This document shows positions 37,168 to 46,162 of a stretch of DNA of 64,000 bases, piece by piece; position 1 is the first letter of the stretch, and each line of letters starts with the position of its first letter. The DNA is from Leptospira sp. (GTDB lineage Bacteria; Spirochaetota; Leptospiria; Leptospirales; Leptospiraceae), in assembly GCA_002786225.1 (NCBI GenBank), contig PEQN01000002.1, positions 124,001 to 188,000 of the forward strand, written 5' to 3'. Position numbers and translations under genes: made by a program. The notes beneath the pieces were generated by a model, which did no database searches, was not told the origin of the DNA, and saw only the letters and a program-made list of their open reading frames with translations.

Positions 37168-37785
37168 ATGGGTAAGAATAGAATCATACTTCCTCTCTCC
37201 GTTTTTCTTATTGCATGTCTTAGTGCATACTTCTACACAGGCAAGGTTCAAAAGGATGCTTCTACTGTAGTGATGGTAGAAGAAGAAGTCCATCCCATGC
37301 CCGAATTACTCAAGCTAAGGGTACAAAATCTCAAAGCAGAATCCATCACCTTAGGAAGCATGAACGAAGATTATAAATTAATTTACTTCGGTCAACTTTC
37401 AGCCTCTGACTTGGACTGGGAGGCAGTTCTAAAGATGCAGAGATTGGCTTTGCAAAATTTTCCCAAACAACTGAGTCTTATTTTCATATCCCTAGACCCC
37501 ACAAGAGATACAAAAGCAAAATTACAAAAACTATTCAGCCCAAGCGCCAAGAATGTAGAAGTTCTTTTCCCAAGAGAAAATGATTTAATCTTTCTAACTA
37601 AGGCATACGGAGTTCATTTCCAAGTTTCAAATCTTTCGAATTCTCTCTTAAATTATACAATAGATCATAATACATGGTATTTTCTTACAACACCTGATTA
37701 TAGAATCCTAGGTTCTTATCCAATTCAAATTGCGGATGAAAGATTAGAAAAAGAAATCATAGCTCATATGAAACAAAAGTATTAA
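37168..37785 (+). CDS. SCO1/SenC-like thioredoxin-fold protein lacking the metal-binding cysteines
   Basis: A 205-residue exported or membrane-anchored protein with an N-terminal hydrophobic segment ending in LIAC (possible lipobox, Cys17). The fold reads as SCO1/SenC: YKLIYFGQLS, LSLIFISLDPTRDT, and TIDHNTWYFLTT. But the CxxxC copper motif, normally after YFG, is absent (YFGQLSASDLD) and no other cysteine replaces it; only the late His remains. It may bind no copper, or act in a structural role. It starts one base after map. Confidence 0.7.
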   Translation: MGKNRIILPLSVFLIACLSAYFYTGKVQKDASTVVMVEEEVHPMPELLKLRVQNLKAESITLGSMNEDYKLIYFGQLSASDLDWEAVLKMQRLALQNFPKQLSLIFISLDPTRDTKAKLQKLFSPSAKNVEVLFPRENDLIFLTKAYGVHFQVSNLSNSLLNYTIDHNTWYFLTTPDYRILGSYPIQIADERLEKEIIAHMKQKY

Positions 37786-37830
37786 TCCTGAAAACAAAAT
37801 GAAAGTATTAAGGAGCTAGAGGCAAAGTTC

Positions 37831-39132
37831 ATGAAAGTTTTTGGATTTTTGTTATTTATACTTTATACAATCATTGCACCCTTCATACAATTCTTATTCT
37901 ATCTTGCCATCTTTCTTTCGCCTAGAGCTAGAAGATTCCATGAATTACGCCTTAGAGCTGATATAGAAATTAAAACTCTCGAAGTGCCTAACAATAATTT
38001 GTATTGGTTGCATGGAGCAAGTGTAGGGGAATTGGACCAAGCAAAAGCCTTGGCTAGAGAAATCAAACGAAGAGAAAAGAATTGCTTATTATTATTGACT
38101 TGGGTTTCTGATTCTGTTACAGAACGTAACTTAATAGATTCTCCCTGCGATTACCACTACCCTCTTCCTTTGGATGGACCCTTTTCTTATAACTTGATTT
38201 TAAGAACATTTCGTCCTAAAAAATTAATACTCTTTGCTTGGGACACCTGGGCTTGGTTGATTCGTTCTGCAAAATCATCCAATTGCCAAGTTTACCTTGT
38301 TTGTGCTACTCTCGGAGATACATCGAGTCGCAATAAAGGAGTGCTTTCCTATTTTACCAAACTCATCTTCTCTTGGTTAGATGGTGTATATCCAGCTCAT
38401 AGCATCCTAGAGAAAGATTTCTTATCCATTCTAAGTTCAAAGCAAAAGAGCCTAATGAAAACCTTAGGTGACACTCGATTCGATGCAGTAGTTCAAAGAA
38501 TTCAAAACACAAAACCCAATCTTCACTTCCAAGATTGGGCTACGAAAAATAGAAAGTTCCATGAGGGAAAATTGAATCTAGTGTTTGCATCTACCTACCC
38601 TAATTCAGAGCTAGGGATTATAGAATGGTTAAGCACTACTAGACTCAAGGGTAGAATTTCACTTTGGATTTTTCCTCATAAAATCAAAAAAGAGCGATTG
38701 GATACTATCCAAGAAAGAGTGCAATCTAGTGCGTGGAGTCTAAGTAAATTTTCTGAAAACAAGCCAGAATCAGAAATCCAACTAATGGATGAGCTAGGCT
38801 TACTTGCCTATGCCTACCAGCATGCAAATCTTGTCTATGTGGGAGGTGGCTTCCAACACAGGATTCATAATGTGATTGAACCAGCGTATTTTGGAAATCC
38901 TATCTTTACTGGAAGGAAGATAGAAAATTCCTCAGAAGCATTGGTATTAGAATCACTTCATGGACTCTTTCGTTATCTAAGCATGATGGAACTTCTTCTT
39001 GATTTAGAGCTAAAAATTGTAAACCAATTTGATTTTAGTGAAATTCGTTTAAGGAACAAAAACTTTGTGCTAGCAAATACAGGAGCCTCTCAGAGAATCT
39101 ACGAAGAGATATGGAAGCATCCAAAAGTATAA
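37831..39132 (+). CDS. waaA: Kdo transferase, lipid A core assembly
   Basis: A 433-residue glycosyltransferase that adds Kdo sugars to lipid A at the inner membrane. It opens with a membrane segment (about 1-25), then YWLHGASVGELDQAKAL with the catalytic Glu, and ends with LVYVGGGFQHRIHNVIEPAYFG, where the sugar-nucleotide site lies. Family length is about 420. A ribosome-binding site (AAGGAG) precedes the ATG. Its final 22 bases overlap the start of nadE. Confidence 0.9.
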   Translation: MKVFGFLLFILYTIIAPFIQFLFYLAIFLSPRARRFHELRLRADIEIKTLEVPNNNLYWLHGASVGELDQAKALAREIKRREKNCLLLLTWVSDSVTERNLIDSPCDYHYPLPLDGPFSYNLILRTFRPKKLILFAWDTWAWLIRSAKSSNCQVYLVCATLGDTSSRNKGVLSYFTKLIFSWLDGVYPAHSILEKDFLSILSSKQKSLMKTLGDTRFDAVVQRIQNTKPNLHFQDWATKNRKFHEGKLNLVFASTYPNSELGIIEWLSTTRLKGRISLWIFPHKIKKERLDTIQERVQSSAWSLSKFSENKPESEIQLMDELGLLAYAYQHANLVYVGGGFQHRIHNVIEPAYFGNPIFTGRKIENSSEALVLESLHGLFRYLSMMELLLDLELKIVNQFDFSEIRLRNKNFVLANTGASQRIYEEIWKHPKV

Positions 39133-41039
39133 CACTCTCCACTGTTTCAATCAATACGATAGCCCTTGATTTTGAAGGAAATTTTGCGCTCCACAAAGAA
39201 GTTCTAGAAAAGAAAGATTTAGACCAATCAAAGATCATCTTATTTCCTGAGCTTTCTCTTTCTGGGTATGGATGCGAGGATGCATTTTACTTTCCTTGGG
39301 TTTGGCAGAAGTGTATCACTAATATAGGAAACTTGCTCCCTCTTACTAAGAACCGTTTGGTGATTGTTGGACTTCCATTTTTCTTCTCGCCATATTTGTA
39401 CAATACATGTGCCATCCTCTCTCATGGCAAGGTTCGTGGGCTTGTTGCCAAGAGGAACTTAGCTAATACAGGAATTCATTATGAAAAGCGTTGGTTCACA
39501 GAATGGTTGGGTGAGCCTGTTCGAGTAAATCATTTATTTCCTGAATCTTATACAGATTCTGATATTTATCTAGGTGATATTATCTTGGATTGGGATTCTT
39601 GCAAAATCGCACTTGAAATTTGTGAGGACTCCTGGGTCATGCATAGACCTTCTCAGGAATATTCAGAGTTAGGTGCTGATATTATTTTATGTCCTGGAGC
39701 ATCCCATTTTGCCTTTGGAAAATATGAGACCAGGTCAAGAATTTTCCAAGAAAGTTCTAGAACCCAAGGGAATGTTTTTGCCTTTGCCAATCTAATTGGC
39801 AATGAATCGGGAAGAGCAATTTATGATGGTGGAAATTTAATCCTTCAATCAGGTAAGGTCTTAAGTATAGGGAAAATTCTACCCTTGGAGAATACATCTA
39901 TATCAACTGCTACCATTCTAAAAGAGACTATAAATCATGATAGATCAAAGTTCTTTCGACGAAGTACAAACAAACAATTTCATAAACGACTTGTTCCTAT
40001 TCCAGACTCCCCATTTGGAAAATCATCTGCTTCTATTGCATACAACAAACTTCCAAACGAGAATCCATTTCATGCTTTTACTTCAGCACTCATACTTGGA
40101 CTATTTGATTATTTACGAAAGTCTGGCATGAAAGGTTACACTTTATCCCTGTCAGGTGGTGCAGATAGTTCAGCTATTGCCATCTTGGTTGCAGCTATGG
40201 TATCCGAAGTAAGAAAAGCAAGAGGCAATTCATCCCTAGCAGAGCTTGGCTTGGATGATACCTTACTTACAACCATCTACCAAAAGACGGCAAATAATTC
40301 TTCAATAACCCAAGAGATTGCTGAAAATCTTGCCAAGGAACTAGGAGCAGAGCACCACAGTATCATCATCGATGAAGTTGTTGGAACTATGGTAGATTTA
40401 ATCTCTCAGACAATAGATCGCAAGCTAGATTGGCAACAAGATGGGCTAGCCTTACAAAATATACAAGCGAGGGGAAGATCTCCTTTGGTATGGCTACTTG
40501 CGAATACCAAAAATCATTTATTACTTTCCACAGGAAATCGTTCTGAGGCCTCTGTTGGATATACAACTATGGACGGGGATAGTTCTGGATCCATCTGCCC
40601 TATAGCGGGTATTAGTAAAAGGTTCTTATTAGACTGGCTCCATTTTATCAGCCAAGAAGGCGATCCAAGAATCCCCGCTTATAAGAGTTTAGCTGAATTA
40701 TTGCATACAAAACCTTCTGCAGAACTTAAACCCTTAGAAGATGAACAAGAAGATGAGAAAGATCTAATGCCTTATGCTATATTGCAAGATATAGAGTTTT
40801 CATTTGTTAACAAAGGTTACAGCAAGAATCAAATCCTTGGAGAATTAGCCCAAAAATGGGATACTTATTCTCAAAATGAATTAAAAAACATGATAGATCG
40901 CTATTTCCACTTGTTTCGCATCTCTCAATGGAAGAGAGAGAGATTCGCGGTTTCTTTTCATTTGGATGAATATGGACTAGATCCAAAGTCGAGTTTTCGC
41001 TTTCCCGTGTTAAGTGGGCGATGGGATAAAGAGTTTTAG
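39111..41039 (+). CDS. nadE: Glutamine-dependent NAD+ synthetase
   Basis: A 642-residue two-domain enzyme that makes NAD+ from deamido-NAD+, ATP and glutamine. The N-terminal nitrilase-type glutaminase carries the Glu-Lys-Cys triad: FPELSLSG (Glu47), VAKRNL (Lys114) and LEICEDSW (Cys171). The C-terminal synthetase has the ATP-pyrophosphatase P-loop SLSGGADSSA near residue 345 and STGNRSEASVGY. Length is as expected for the large bacterial form. The start overlaps waaA by 22 bases. Confidence 0.95.
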   Translation: MEASKSITLSTVSINTIALDFEGNFALHKEVLEKKDLDQSKIILFPELSLSGYGCEDAFYFPWVWQKCITNIGNLLPLTKNRLVIVGLPFFFSPYLYNTCAILSHGKVRGLVAKRNLANTGIHYEKRWFTEWLGEPVRVNHLFPESYTDSDIYLGDIILDWDSCKIALEICEDSWVMHRPSQEYSELGADIILCPGASHFAFGKYETRSRIFQESSRTQGNVFAFANLIGNESGRAIYDGGNLILQSGKVLSIGKILPLENTSISTATILKETINHDRSKFFRRSTNKQFHKRLVPIPDSPFGKSSASIAYNKLPNENPFHAFTSALILGLFDYLRKSGMKGYTLSLSGGADSSAIAILVAAMVSEVRKARGNSSLAELGLDDTLLTTIYQKTANNSSITQEIAENLAKELGAEHHSIIIDEVVGTMVDLISQTIDRKLDWQQDGLALQNIQARGRSPLVWLLANTKNHLLLSTGNRSEASVGYTTMDGDSSGSICPIAGISKRFLLDWLHFISQEGDPRIPAYKSLAELLHTKPSAELKPLEDEQEDEKDLMPYAILQDIEFSFVNKGYSKNQILGELAQKWDTYSQNELKNMIDRYFHLFRISQWKRERFAVSFHLDEYGLDPKSSFRFPVLSGRWDKEF

Positions 41040-41485
41040 TCAAATAAGATTGCATTTATTTAGATACTGCTGTAACTTTATCGGAAAGACATAGATGTGA
41101 ATTTAGAATGTCTTTCCCCTGAATTCCTGATTTAAATAAAAAGATTGAAAGAGAGGAAGATCGCATTTGCATACAGTGGACTCTTAGGCATGCTTAGAAT
41201 ATTTTAAAGGTTCAGAAAAAGCTTCAAACCTTGCTCTGAATTTTTTGCTCTTATGTAAACTGCAAAAGTCATTCCTCTTGATACAGGACAATGATTTTCG
41301 TGGATTGCCTGGAGGTTAATCCATTGAACTACAAATATCCATCCCCTTAAGGAGGTGTCAGTTTAATACCAGTTCCTCACCCAGAATTTCTAAATCGAAA
41401 ATTATTTTTATGCAGAAAATTCTGCCTTTAAGAAGAAAACTACCCAAACACAGAATTCAATTTAAATAAGAAAGTTCTATTGTTT
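41040..41485. other. Gene-free stretch between nadE and a small minus-strand frame
   Basis: About 446 bases with no coding frame that I can support on either strand. A nine-base perfect anti-16S match, aaggaggtg, sits at 41350-41358 but is not followed by a start codon at a useful distance or by an open frame. I see no tRNA, riboswitch or clear terminator. It may hold decayed sequence or an unrecognised small RNA. Confidence 0.5.
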
Positions 41486-41770
41486 CTAAAAAGTAAAAGT
41501 AACTATAAATACATCTTCTGCTAATGTGATACTAGTTTTAGCAAATGAAGCAGGGTTCGTTATTGCAGTAATAAAAGATACATTTTGCACAGTATTATAA
41601 GCTGTGAAAAATGGTAGGCTTAAACTTGTCGATCCAACGAATACATTAAAGTTACATGCACCAGACACCAAAAGTAAAGCAGCAACTAAGAAAACATTTT
41701 CGTCGTCATCATTTTTTTTGGCAGCTAGCAACTCAGCATAACTTCCACTATATGATTCAACATATAGCAA
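41486..41770 (-). CDS. Doubtful small protein, possible remnant of a lipoprotein family
   Basis: A 94-residue frame with TTG as its only start and no Shine-Dalgarno sequence. The protein has an acidic patch (AAKKNDDDENV), then a hydrophobic run ending LVSGACNFNV. Its composition is reminiscent of short secreted proteins common in Leptospira, but the signal peptide is not at the N terminus, as if the true 5' end were lost. It may be a gene fragment or no gene at all. Confidence 0.3.
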   Translation of the reverse strand: MLYVESYSGSYAELLAAKKNDDDENVFLVAALLLVSGACNFNVFVGSTSLSLPFFTAYNTVQNVSFITAITNPASFAKTSITLAEDVFIVTFTF

Positions 41771-41879
41771 CTAACAACTGATTTGCCTTGAGTTAGAGGC
41801 GACCCATGTCTAGACTCTCTCGAAAAATCTAAATTGACAAATTTCATTCTTTGCCTTAAAAAATGAATAGGAGCACATT

Positions 41880-42272
41880 ATGATAAGGATTTTTCTAAAT
41901 AAGATAGTTTTACTTGCCTTGGTTTCCAGTTTAGTTGGCTGTATCTATACCAGCGTGAAAGCACCAGGACCTGTTAACAACCAAACCCAATACCTTTTGA
42001 CAACTGAAGATTATAAAGTTCTCGGCACAGTGGAAGCTGAAGGTATCTACAAGGCCTATGGCCCATTTGTTGGCTTAGGAGGAAAAGGTTACGAAGAACT
42101 ATATGCGAAAGCTAAAGCAATGGGTGGAGATGAAATAATCAATCATGTATTTGAAGTGGAAGGCTACAGTATTTTTCTCATAGTCTACAATGAGGCAAAA
42201 TGGCATGCAAGAGCTACAGCCATACAGTATACCGAGAAAGCCAAAAAATCAACGAAATCAGGAAACCCATAG
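41880..42272 (+). CDS. Small predicted lipoprotein of unknown function
   Basis: A 130-residue protein with a clear lipoprotein signal: LALVSSLVGC (Cys21). The mature part includes PFVGLGGKGYEELYAKAKAM and GGDEIINHVFEVEG, a compact alpha/beta pattern somewhat like TRL-type or YbjQ-like proteins, without certainty. AGGAG upstream of the ATG supports the start. It stands alone in the poorly conserved patch between nadE and fliI, followed by a weak hairpin. Confidence 0.75.
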   Translation: MIRIFLNKIVLLALVSSLVGCIYTSVKAPGPVNNQTQYLLTTEDYKVLGTVEAEGIYKAYGPFVGLGGKGYEELYAKAKAMGGDEIINHVFEVEGYSIFLIVYNEAKWHARATAIQYTEKAKKSTKSGNP

Positions 42273-42312
42273 ACGAATTTCTTTTGATTTTCCAAAGGAA
42301 TATGGCAAAAAA

Positions 42313-42337
42313 AAGTCAGAAATAAATTTCCTGACTT
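42313..42337 (+). terminator. Possible terminator after small lipoprotein gene
   Basis: aagtcagaaat and atttcctgactt pair with one bulged base and a two-base loop, followed after a few bases by T-rich sequence. It starts 40 bases after the stop codon. Moderate evidence only. Confidence 0.45.
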
Positions 42338-42406
42338 AATCAAAATTTTATTGCATTTTTTTGATAAATTTGTCACATTCTCAATTAAGCAAAAGGAGAA
42401 CTCAAA

Positions 42407-43216
42407 ATGCGAATTTTTATAGTAGGATTTCTAACAACATTGTTTCTAACAGCTGGAATCAGCTCTCAAACTCACACGATTTTCATTCATGGAAAGTCTG
42501 GGTCCAACCACAACGGAGTAGGAACAACTGATGTTAACAATTATTGGGGTAGCTCACCTAGTACAGTTTCTGGTTCCAAGATTTTCATCGGATACGATGG
42601 AACTACTGATCCAAGAACTTATGGGTCTGCAAGAGCGCAAACAAACATCTCTACTGGCTTAACTAATTACTGCAAAGGATCCAATTCTTGCAAGATCGTT
42701 TGCCACAGTGCTGGTTGTTATGCGATCGAGTTTTGGTTGTCGAATTTAGGCTCAACTGCGTCAAGCAAAGGATTCAATCTTACTAGAGTAACTGCACTTG
42801 CAGCGGCTTCTGGTGGTTCTGAATTAGCATCCGCACTTAACGGAGCAACTTTTGGTTTCGCAGGAAATGCAATGGATAAGGCTTTGATCGTATCTACTGC
42901 AAGAGCAGCCTTTAATCACAACAATACAGGTGGCGTAAGCATCTTTCATGTGCCTGGTTACAAAGGATTAGTAGGAGCATCAGCGATTCTTCCTGGTGAA
43001 GATGACTATGCTGTAGCCTACCATTCAGCTTGTGGATACAGTCGAGTTGGTGGTGTTAGCAAATGCCAATCTTCCCTCACACAAAGTGAAGGAATCTGGC
43101 CTTTCAACTCTAACGTAACGTATACACAGTATTCAGGACATTTTAGAGCATCTTCCGTTGGTTCTGCTGGTTTGTATGAAAACCACAGCGAATTAACGAA
43201 TGATGGATGGAGATAA
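42407..43216 (+). CDS. Secreted alpha/beta-hydrolase-like protein
   Basis: A 269-residue exported protein (signal peptide 1-20, ISSQ before the mature part). THTIFIHGKSG near the start supplies the oxyanion-like HG, and KIVCHSAGCYA (about 98-108) holds a nucleophile elbow with Ser in H-S-A-G, as in lipases. Possible later catalytic residues are the Asp in GEDDYAVAYH and the His in SGHFRASS or ENHSEL. It has six or seven mature cysteines, unusual here, which may form disulfides. Substrate unknown. AAAAGGAG lies upstream, and a good terminator follows. Confidence 0.72.
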   Translation: MRIFIVGFLTTLFLTAGISSQTHTIFIHGKSGSNHNGVGTTDVNNYWGSSPSTVSGSKIFIGYDGTTDPRTYGSARAQTNISTGLTNYCKGSNSCKIVCHSAGCYAIEFWLSNLGSTASSKGFNLTRVTALAAASGGSELASALNGATFGFAGNAMDKALIVSTARAAFNHNNTGGVSIFHVPGYKGLVGASAILPGEDDYAVAYHSACGYSRVGGVSKCQSSLTQSEGIWPFNSNVTYTQYSGHFRASSVGSAGLYENHSELTNDGWR

Positions 43217-43254
43217 GAATACTTTTCTTATTAGCCCTCCTTATGTGAGCAAAG

Positions 43255-43284
43255 AAAGCCTGGCTGAAAAGCTGGGCTTTTTTT
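43255..43284 (+). terminator. Rho-independent terminator after the hydrolase-like gene
   Basis: aaagcctggct pairs with agctgggcttt (11 pairs, two G-T) around the gaaa tetraloop and runs into a T-stretch. This is a textbook terminator and separates the hydrolase gene from the lipoprotein gene. Confidence 0.9.
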
Positions 43285-43344
43285 ATACCTTTACAGATTC
43301 TATCAAAGAGCATTAAATGATTTGTGTAATGAAAGAGGGACATC

Positions 43345-44013
43345 ATGAAAAAATTTACAGTTATTTTATTTGGAATACTAGCTTTGAACGCTTGCTCTAG
43401 TCTTTTTTGGAGAATTGGTAAATTAGAACCTGAGACTGTTTCATCTCATAAAAGTATTCTTGAGTATACTGTCGTATATTTAGAGAGAGATTCTTGGAAT
43501 CTCTTAAATGGCACTACTATTAAAAAATCCTACCAAACAGAACTAGTCCTCTACCCAAATGGCAAATCGGATGATGGGAAAAAATTAGCAAATCTCAATT
43601 CATGGACTTTACCAGGACTCGTTTCCTATAACTCAAATAAAGATGTATTGGTTTGGGTTCAAGGTATGAATGATGAGTACGGAACTTATTTGAGAAAACT
43701 TGGATACGCTAAGTCCGTATCTAGCCAAGGATTAAAGAATGCAATATTCTACGAACCCAATCAACAGATTTGGAATCTTACATTATCTGACAATGCTGAC
43801 ACCATAGCATTTATAACTTCAAAATATGGAGATGATTTAGTAATCCAACAACCCCAATTAGCTGTATGGAATATTTTGCAAGCAGCACCCACTCTCTATG
43901 ATTTACCAAATTGGTTGGATTCTCCTGATTACAAGCTTCAGTGGAAATCGGAAAGATTAATTGTAAGTCTCGGTTCCAAAACTTTAACTTGGACAGCTTC
44001 TGGGCTCAAGTGA
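43345..44013 (+). CDS. Predicted lipoprotein of unknown function
   Basis: A 222-residue protein with lipobox LALNAC (Cys17). The rest is beta-rich with many Trp residues, such as GKSDDGKKLANLNSWTLPG and SGLKNAIFYEPNQQIWNL-like stretches, suggesting a propeller or WD-like repeat fold, but I cannot assign a family. The ATG follows GAGGGACATC. It ends with a strong hairpin before the flagellar genes, so it is a separate unit. Confidence 0.7.
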   Translation: MKKFTVILFGILALNACSSLFWRIGKLEPETVSSHKSILEYTVVYLERDSWNLLNGTTIKKSYQTELVLYPNGKSDDGKKLANLNSWTLPGLVSYNSNKDVLVWVQGMNDEYGTYLRKLGYAKSVSSQGLKNAIFYEPNQQIWNLTLSDNADTIAFITSKYGDDLVIQQPQLAVWNILQAAPTLYDLPNWLDSPDYKLQWKSERLIVSLGSKTLTWTASGLK

Positions 44014-44025
44014 AGCCCATAGGTC

Positions 44026-44059
44026 GTAAGTCTATCTCTATAAAGATAGGCTTACTCAT
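44026..44059 (+). terminator. Hairpin terminator before the fliI operon
   Basis: gtaagtctatct and agataggcttac form a 12-pair stem (one G-T) with a six-base loop, followed by tcatttt. A smaller stem (gggct with agccc, 44001-44018) overlaps the preceding stop codon. The U-tract is short. Confidence 0.65.
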
Positions 44060-44182
44060 TTTGATAGCTTAGATCTTTAGCTGATTTGAAAATTGCAAGT
44101 TTTTCTTATCTAAAATAAGGCTTGCATCTAATGTGACATAATCATTATTATCTAAGATGAGTATTTTTACCTAAAAGCAAAG

Positions 44183-45544
44183 ATGATTGAAAAGAAATTT
44201 ACAGAAAAAGTTGACGTTATGTCCAAATATCTCAATGTTTTGGACCAAACGGAACCCATCCGCAGATCAGGCTTTGTAATCCGCGTAGTTGGAAATGTAA
44301 TTTACTCCAATGGTCCACCCGATTCACGTATTGGTGAGATTATGGAAGTAGAAAAAGGAGAAAAACGAGGATATCTCTCCTGTGTTTTAGTAGGCTTCAA
44401 AGATCATAATTACACCTTAATGCCGCTAGGTGAGATAGAAGGAATTTTCCCCAATGCTTTTGTATTTTCTTCTCGCAAAAGAATTTCAATTCCTGTTGGA
44501 CAAGAGATACTTGGAAGAATTTTCAATGGAATTGGTAGACCAATCGATAACAAAGGTTATATAGAATCCAAAGAAGAAAGGTATACAGATAGTATTTCTC
44601 CCAACCCACTTTCAAGACCAGCCATACGAGAAATCCTTCCAACGGGCGTTAGAGCAATTGACGGACTTCTAACTGTTGGCAAAGGGCAAAGAATAGGAAT
44701 TTTCTCTGGTTCTGGTGTTGGTAAATCTACCCTTCTCGGAATGATTGCACGAAATACTACAGCCGATGTTAATGTGATCGCCTTAGTTGGTGAACGTGGC
44801 CGAGAGGTGAACGAATTCCTAGAAGATGATCTTGGTAAAGAAGCTCTCGCAAAATCTATTATACTTTTATCAACATCCGATTCGCCCAAAATGGAGCAGG
44901 TTACCTGCGCCCAGTTAGCTTGTTCTGTTGCAGAATACTTTCGTGACCAAGGTAAAGATGTACTTTTACTTATGGATTCATTAACGAGATTTGCCCATGC
45001 TCTGAGAGAAACTTCTGTTGGTGAAATTCCAATTACCAAAGGTTTTGGAGCATCTGTTTTTTCAAGATTATCTAAACTGGTAGAACGAGCTGGAAGAGTT
45101 GGAGAAACTGGTAGCATAACAGGTTTTTATACAGTATTAACCGATGCCGACGAAGATATGGATGATCCAATTGCTGATGCTGTAAGGGGTTATATAGATG
45201 GACACATCGTACTTTCTAGAAAATTAGCCAAAGAATCTCATTTCCCAGCTATTGACATAGCCTCTTCTCTTTCTAGACTTATGGTAAAGATTGCCCACGA
45301 AGATCACTATATGCATTCAACTATAGTCAGAGAGCTTATTTCCAAATACAAAAATAGCGAAGAACTTATACTACTGAATGCCTATTCAAGAGGTACGGAT
45401 CCTAAGGTAGACATGTCCATTGATAAGAAGCCTTCTATAGATAAATACCTCAAACAGAGAATTGAAGAAAAAGTCGTATTTAAAGAAGCAGTATCTGGAT
45501 TAAAAGATATTTTACTTTCTCAGGAAATAGAAGAAGAGTTGTAA
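44183..45544 (+). CDS. fliI: Flagellum-specific ATPase
   Basis: A 453-residue AAA-like ATPase that powers early export through the flagellar type III apparatus. It has the F1-beta-like core: GIFSGSGVGKSTLLGM (Walker A, near residue 173), VIALVGERGREVNEFL, and LLLMDSLTRFAHALRE (Walker B). Length is normal. No strong Shine-Dalgarno precedes ATG 44183; an internal ATG twelve codons later is possible. It leads a three-gene set with fliJ and flbB on the plus strand, distant from the main minus-strand flagellar operon. Confidence 0.95.
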   Translation: MIEKKFTEKVDVMSKYLNVLDQTEPIRRSGFVIRVVGNVIYSNGPPDSRIGEIMEVEKGEKRGYLSCVLVGFKDHNYTLMPLGEIEGIFPNAFVFSSRKRISIPVGQEILGRIFNGIGRPIDNKGYIESKEERYTDSISPNPLSRPAIREILPTGVRAIDGLLTVGKGQRIGIFSGSGVGKSTLLGMIARNTTADVNVIALVGERGREVNEFLEDDLGKEALAKSIILLSTSDSPKMEQVTCAQLACSVAEYFRDQGKDVLLLMDSLTRFAHALRETSVGEIPITKGFGASVFSRLSKLVERAGRVGETGSITGFYTVLTDADEDMDDPIADAVRGYIDGHIVLSRKLAKESHFPAIDIASSLSRLMVKIAHEDHYMHSTIVRELISKYKNSEELILLNAYSRGTDPKVDMSIDKKPSIDKYLKQRIEEKVVFKEAVSGLKDILLSQEIEEEL

Positions 45545-45559
45545 TTAAATTAAAGAGTA

Positions 45560-46153
45560 ATGAAAAAGTTTCAATTTAGATTAGATCCTTTAATAGTTAT
45601 TCGCAAGAGAAAGGAGGATGAAGAAATTAGAAATTTGTCCGTAATCGTTTCTGAAGTAAATAAGCTAAATTCAGAAAAGAATTCCTTAGAACAAGAAATC
45701 CAATCCATATCGGAAAATATATCTAAGAATATTAAAAAAGGAATTTCGATTCAAGATTATTATGAATATTCTGATATTAACCGCACACTTGGTCTCAAGA
45801 TTAATTCCATAGAGCAAGAAATAAATGCTAAAAAACCAGATCTTGATATGGCAAGAATGCGAGTTGACCTTGCTCGTAAAGAAAAGAAGATTCTTGAAAT
45901 TCTGCGCGAGAATAGTTTATCCGAATATAAGAAAAAACTAAGAAAGGTTGAGAAAGTTGAATTAGAGGAATATTTAACTACTTTAGAGTTCAATAAGAAC
46001 TCTGAATTTAATGATGAGGATTCACATGATCTTTCCAATAAAAAATCAGGTCGTATATTTAAAATTATATCTAAAGAAGATAATTTAAATGAGAATTTGC
46101 CTGAGGAATATAAGAATCTCAAAGCAATTTATGATAAATTTTCAAAAATATAG
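45560..46153 (+). CDS. fliJ: Flagellar export chaperone-like protein FliJ
   Basis: A 197-residue protein starting MKKFQFRLDPLIVIRKRKED, typical of FliJ, followed by a long two-helix coiled coil. FliJ joins the FliI/FliH ATPase complex to the export gate. It is longer than the usual 145-150 residues because of an acidic C-terminal extension after about residue 140. It starts 15 bases after fliI and ends nine bases before flbB. Confidence 0.85.
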   Translation: MKKFQFRLDPLIVIRKRKEDEEIRNLSVIVSEVNKLNSEKNSLEQEIQSISENISKNIKKGISIQDYYEYSDINRTLGLKINSIEQEINAKKPDLDMARMRVDLARKEKKILEILRENSLSEYKKKLRKVEKVELEEYLTTLEFNKNSEFNDEDSHDLSNKKSGRIFKIISKEDNLNENLPEEYKNLKAIYDKFSKI

Positions 46154-46162
46154 GATAGCAAA

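Noticed and set aside
41040..41485. Riboswitch or small RNA
   Set aside because: No known riboswitch core or strong paired structure with a terminator could be identified by eye.
44557..45117. 186-codon frame on the minus strand opposite fliI
   Set aside because: Antisense shadow of a highly conserved ATPase; the Ser/Arg/Leu-rich product has no motif.
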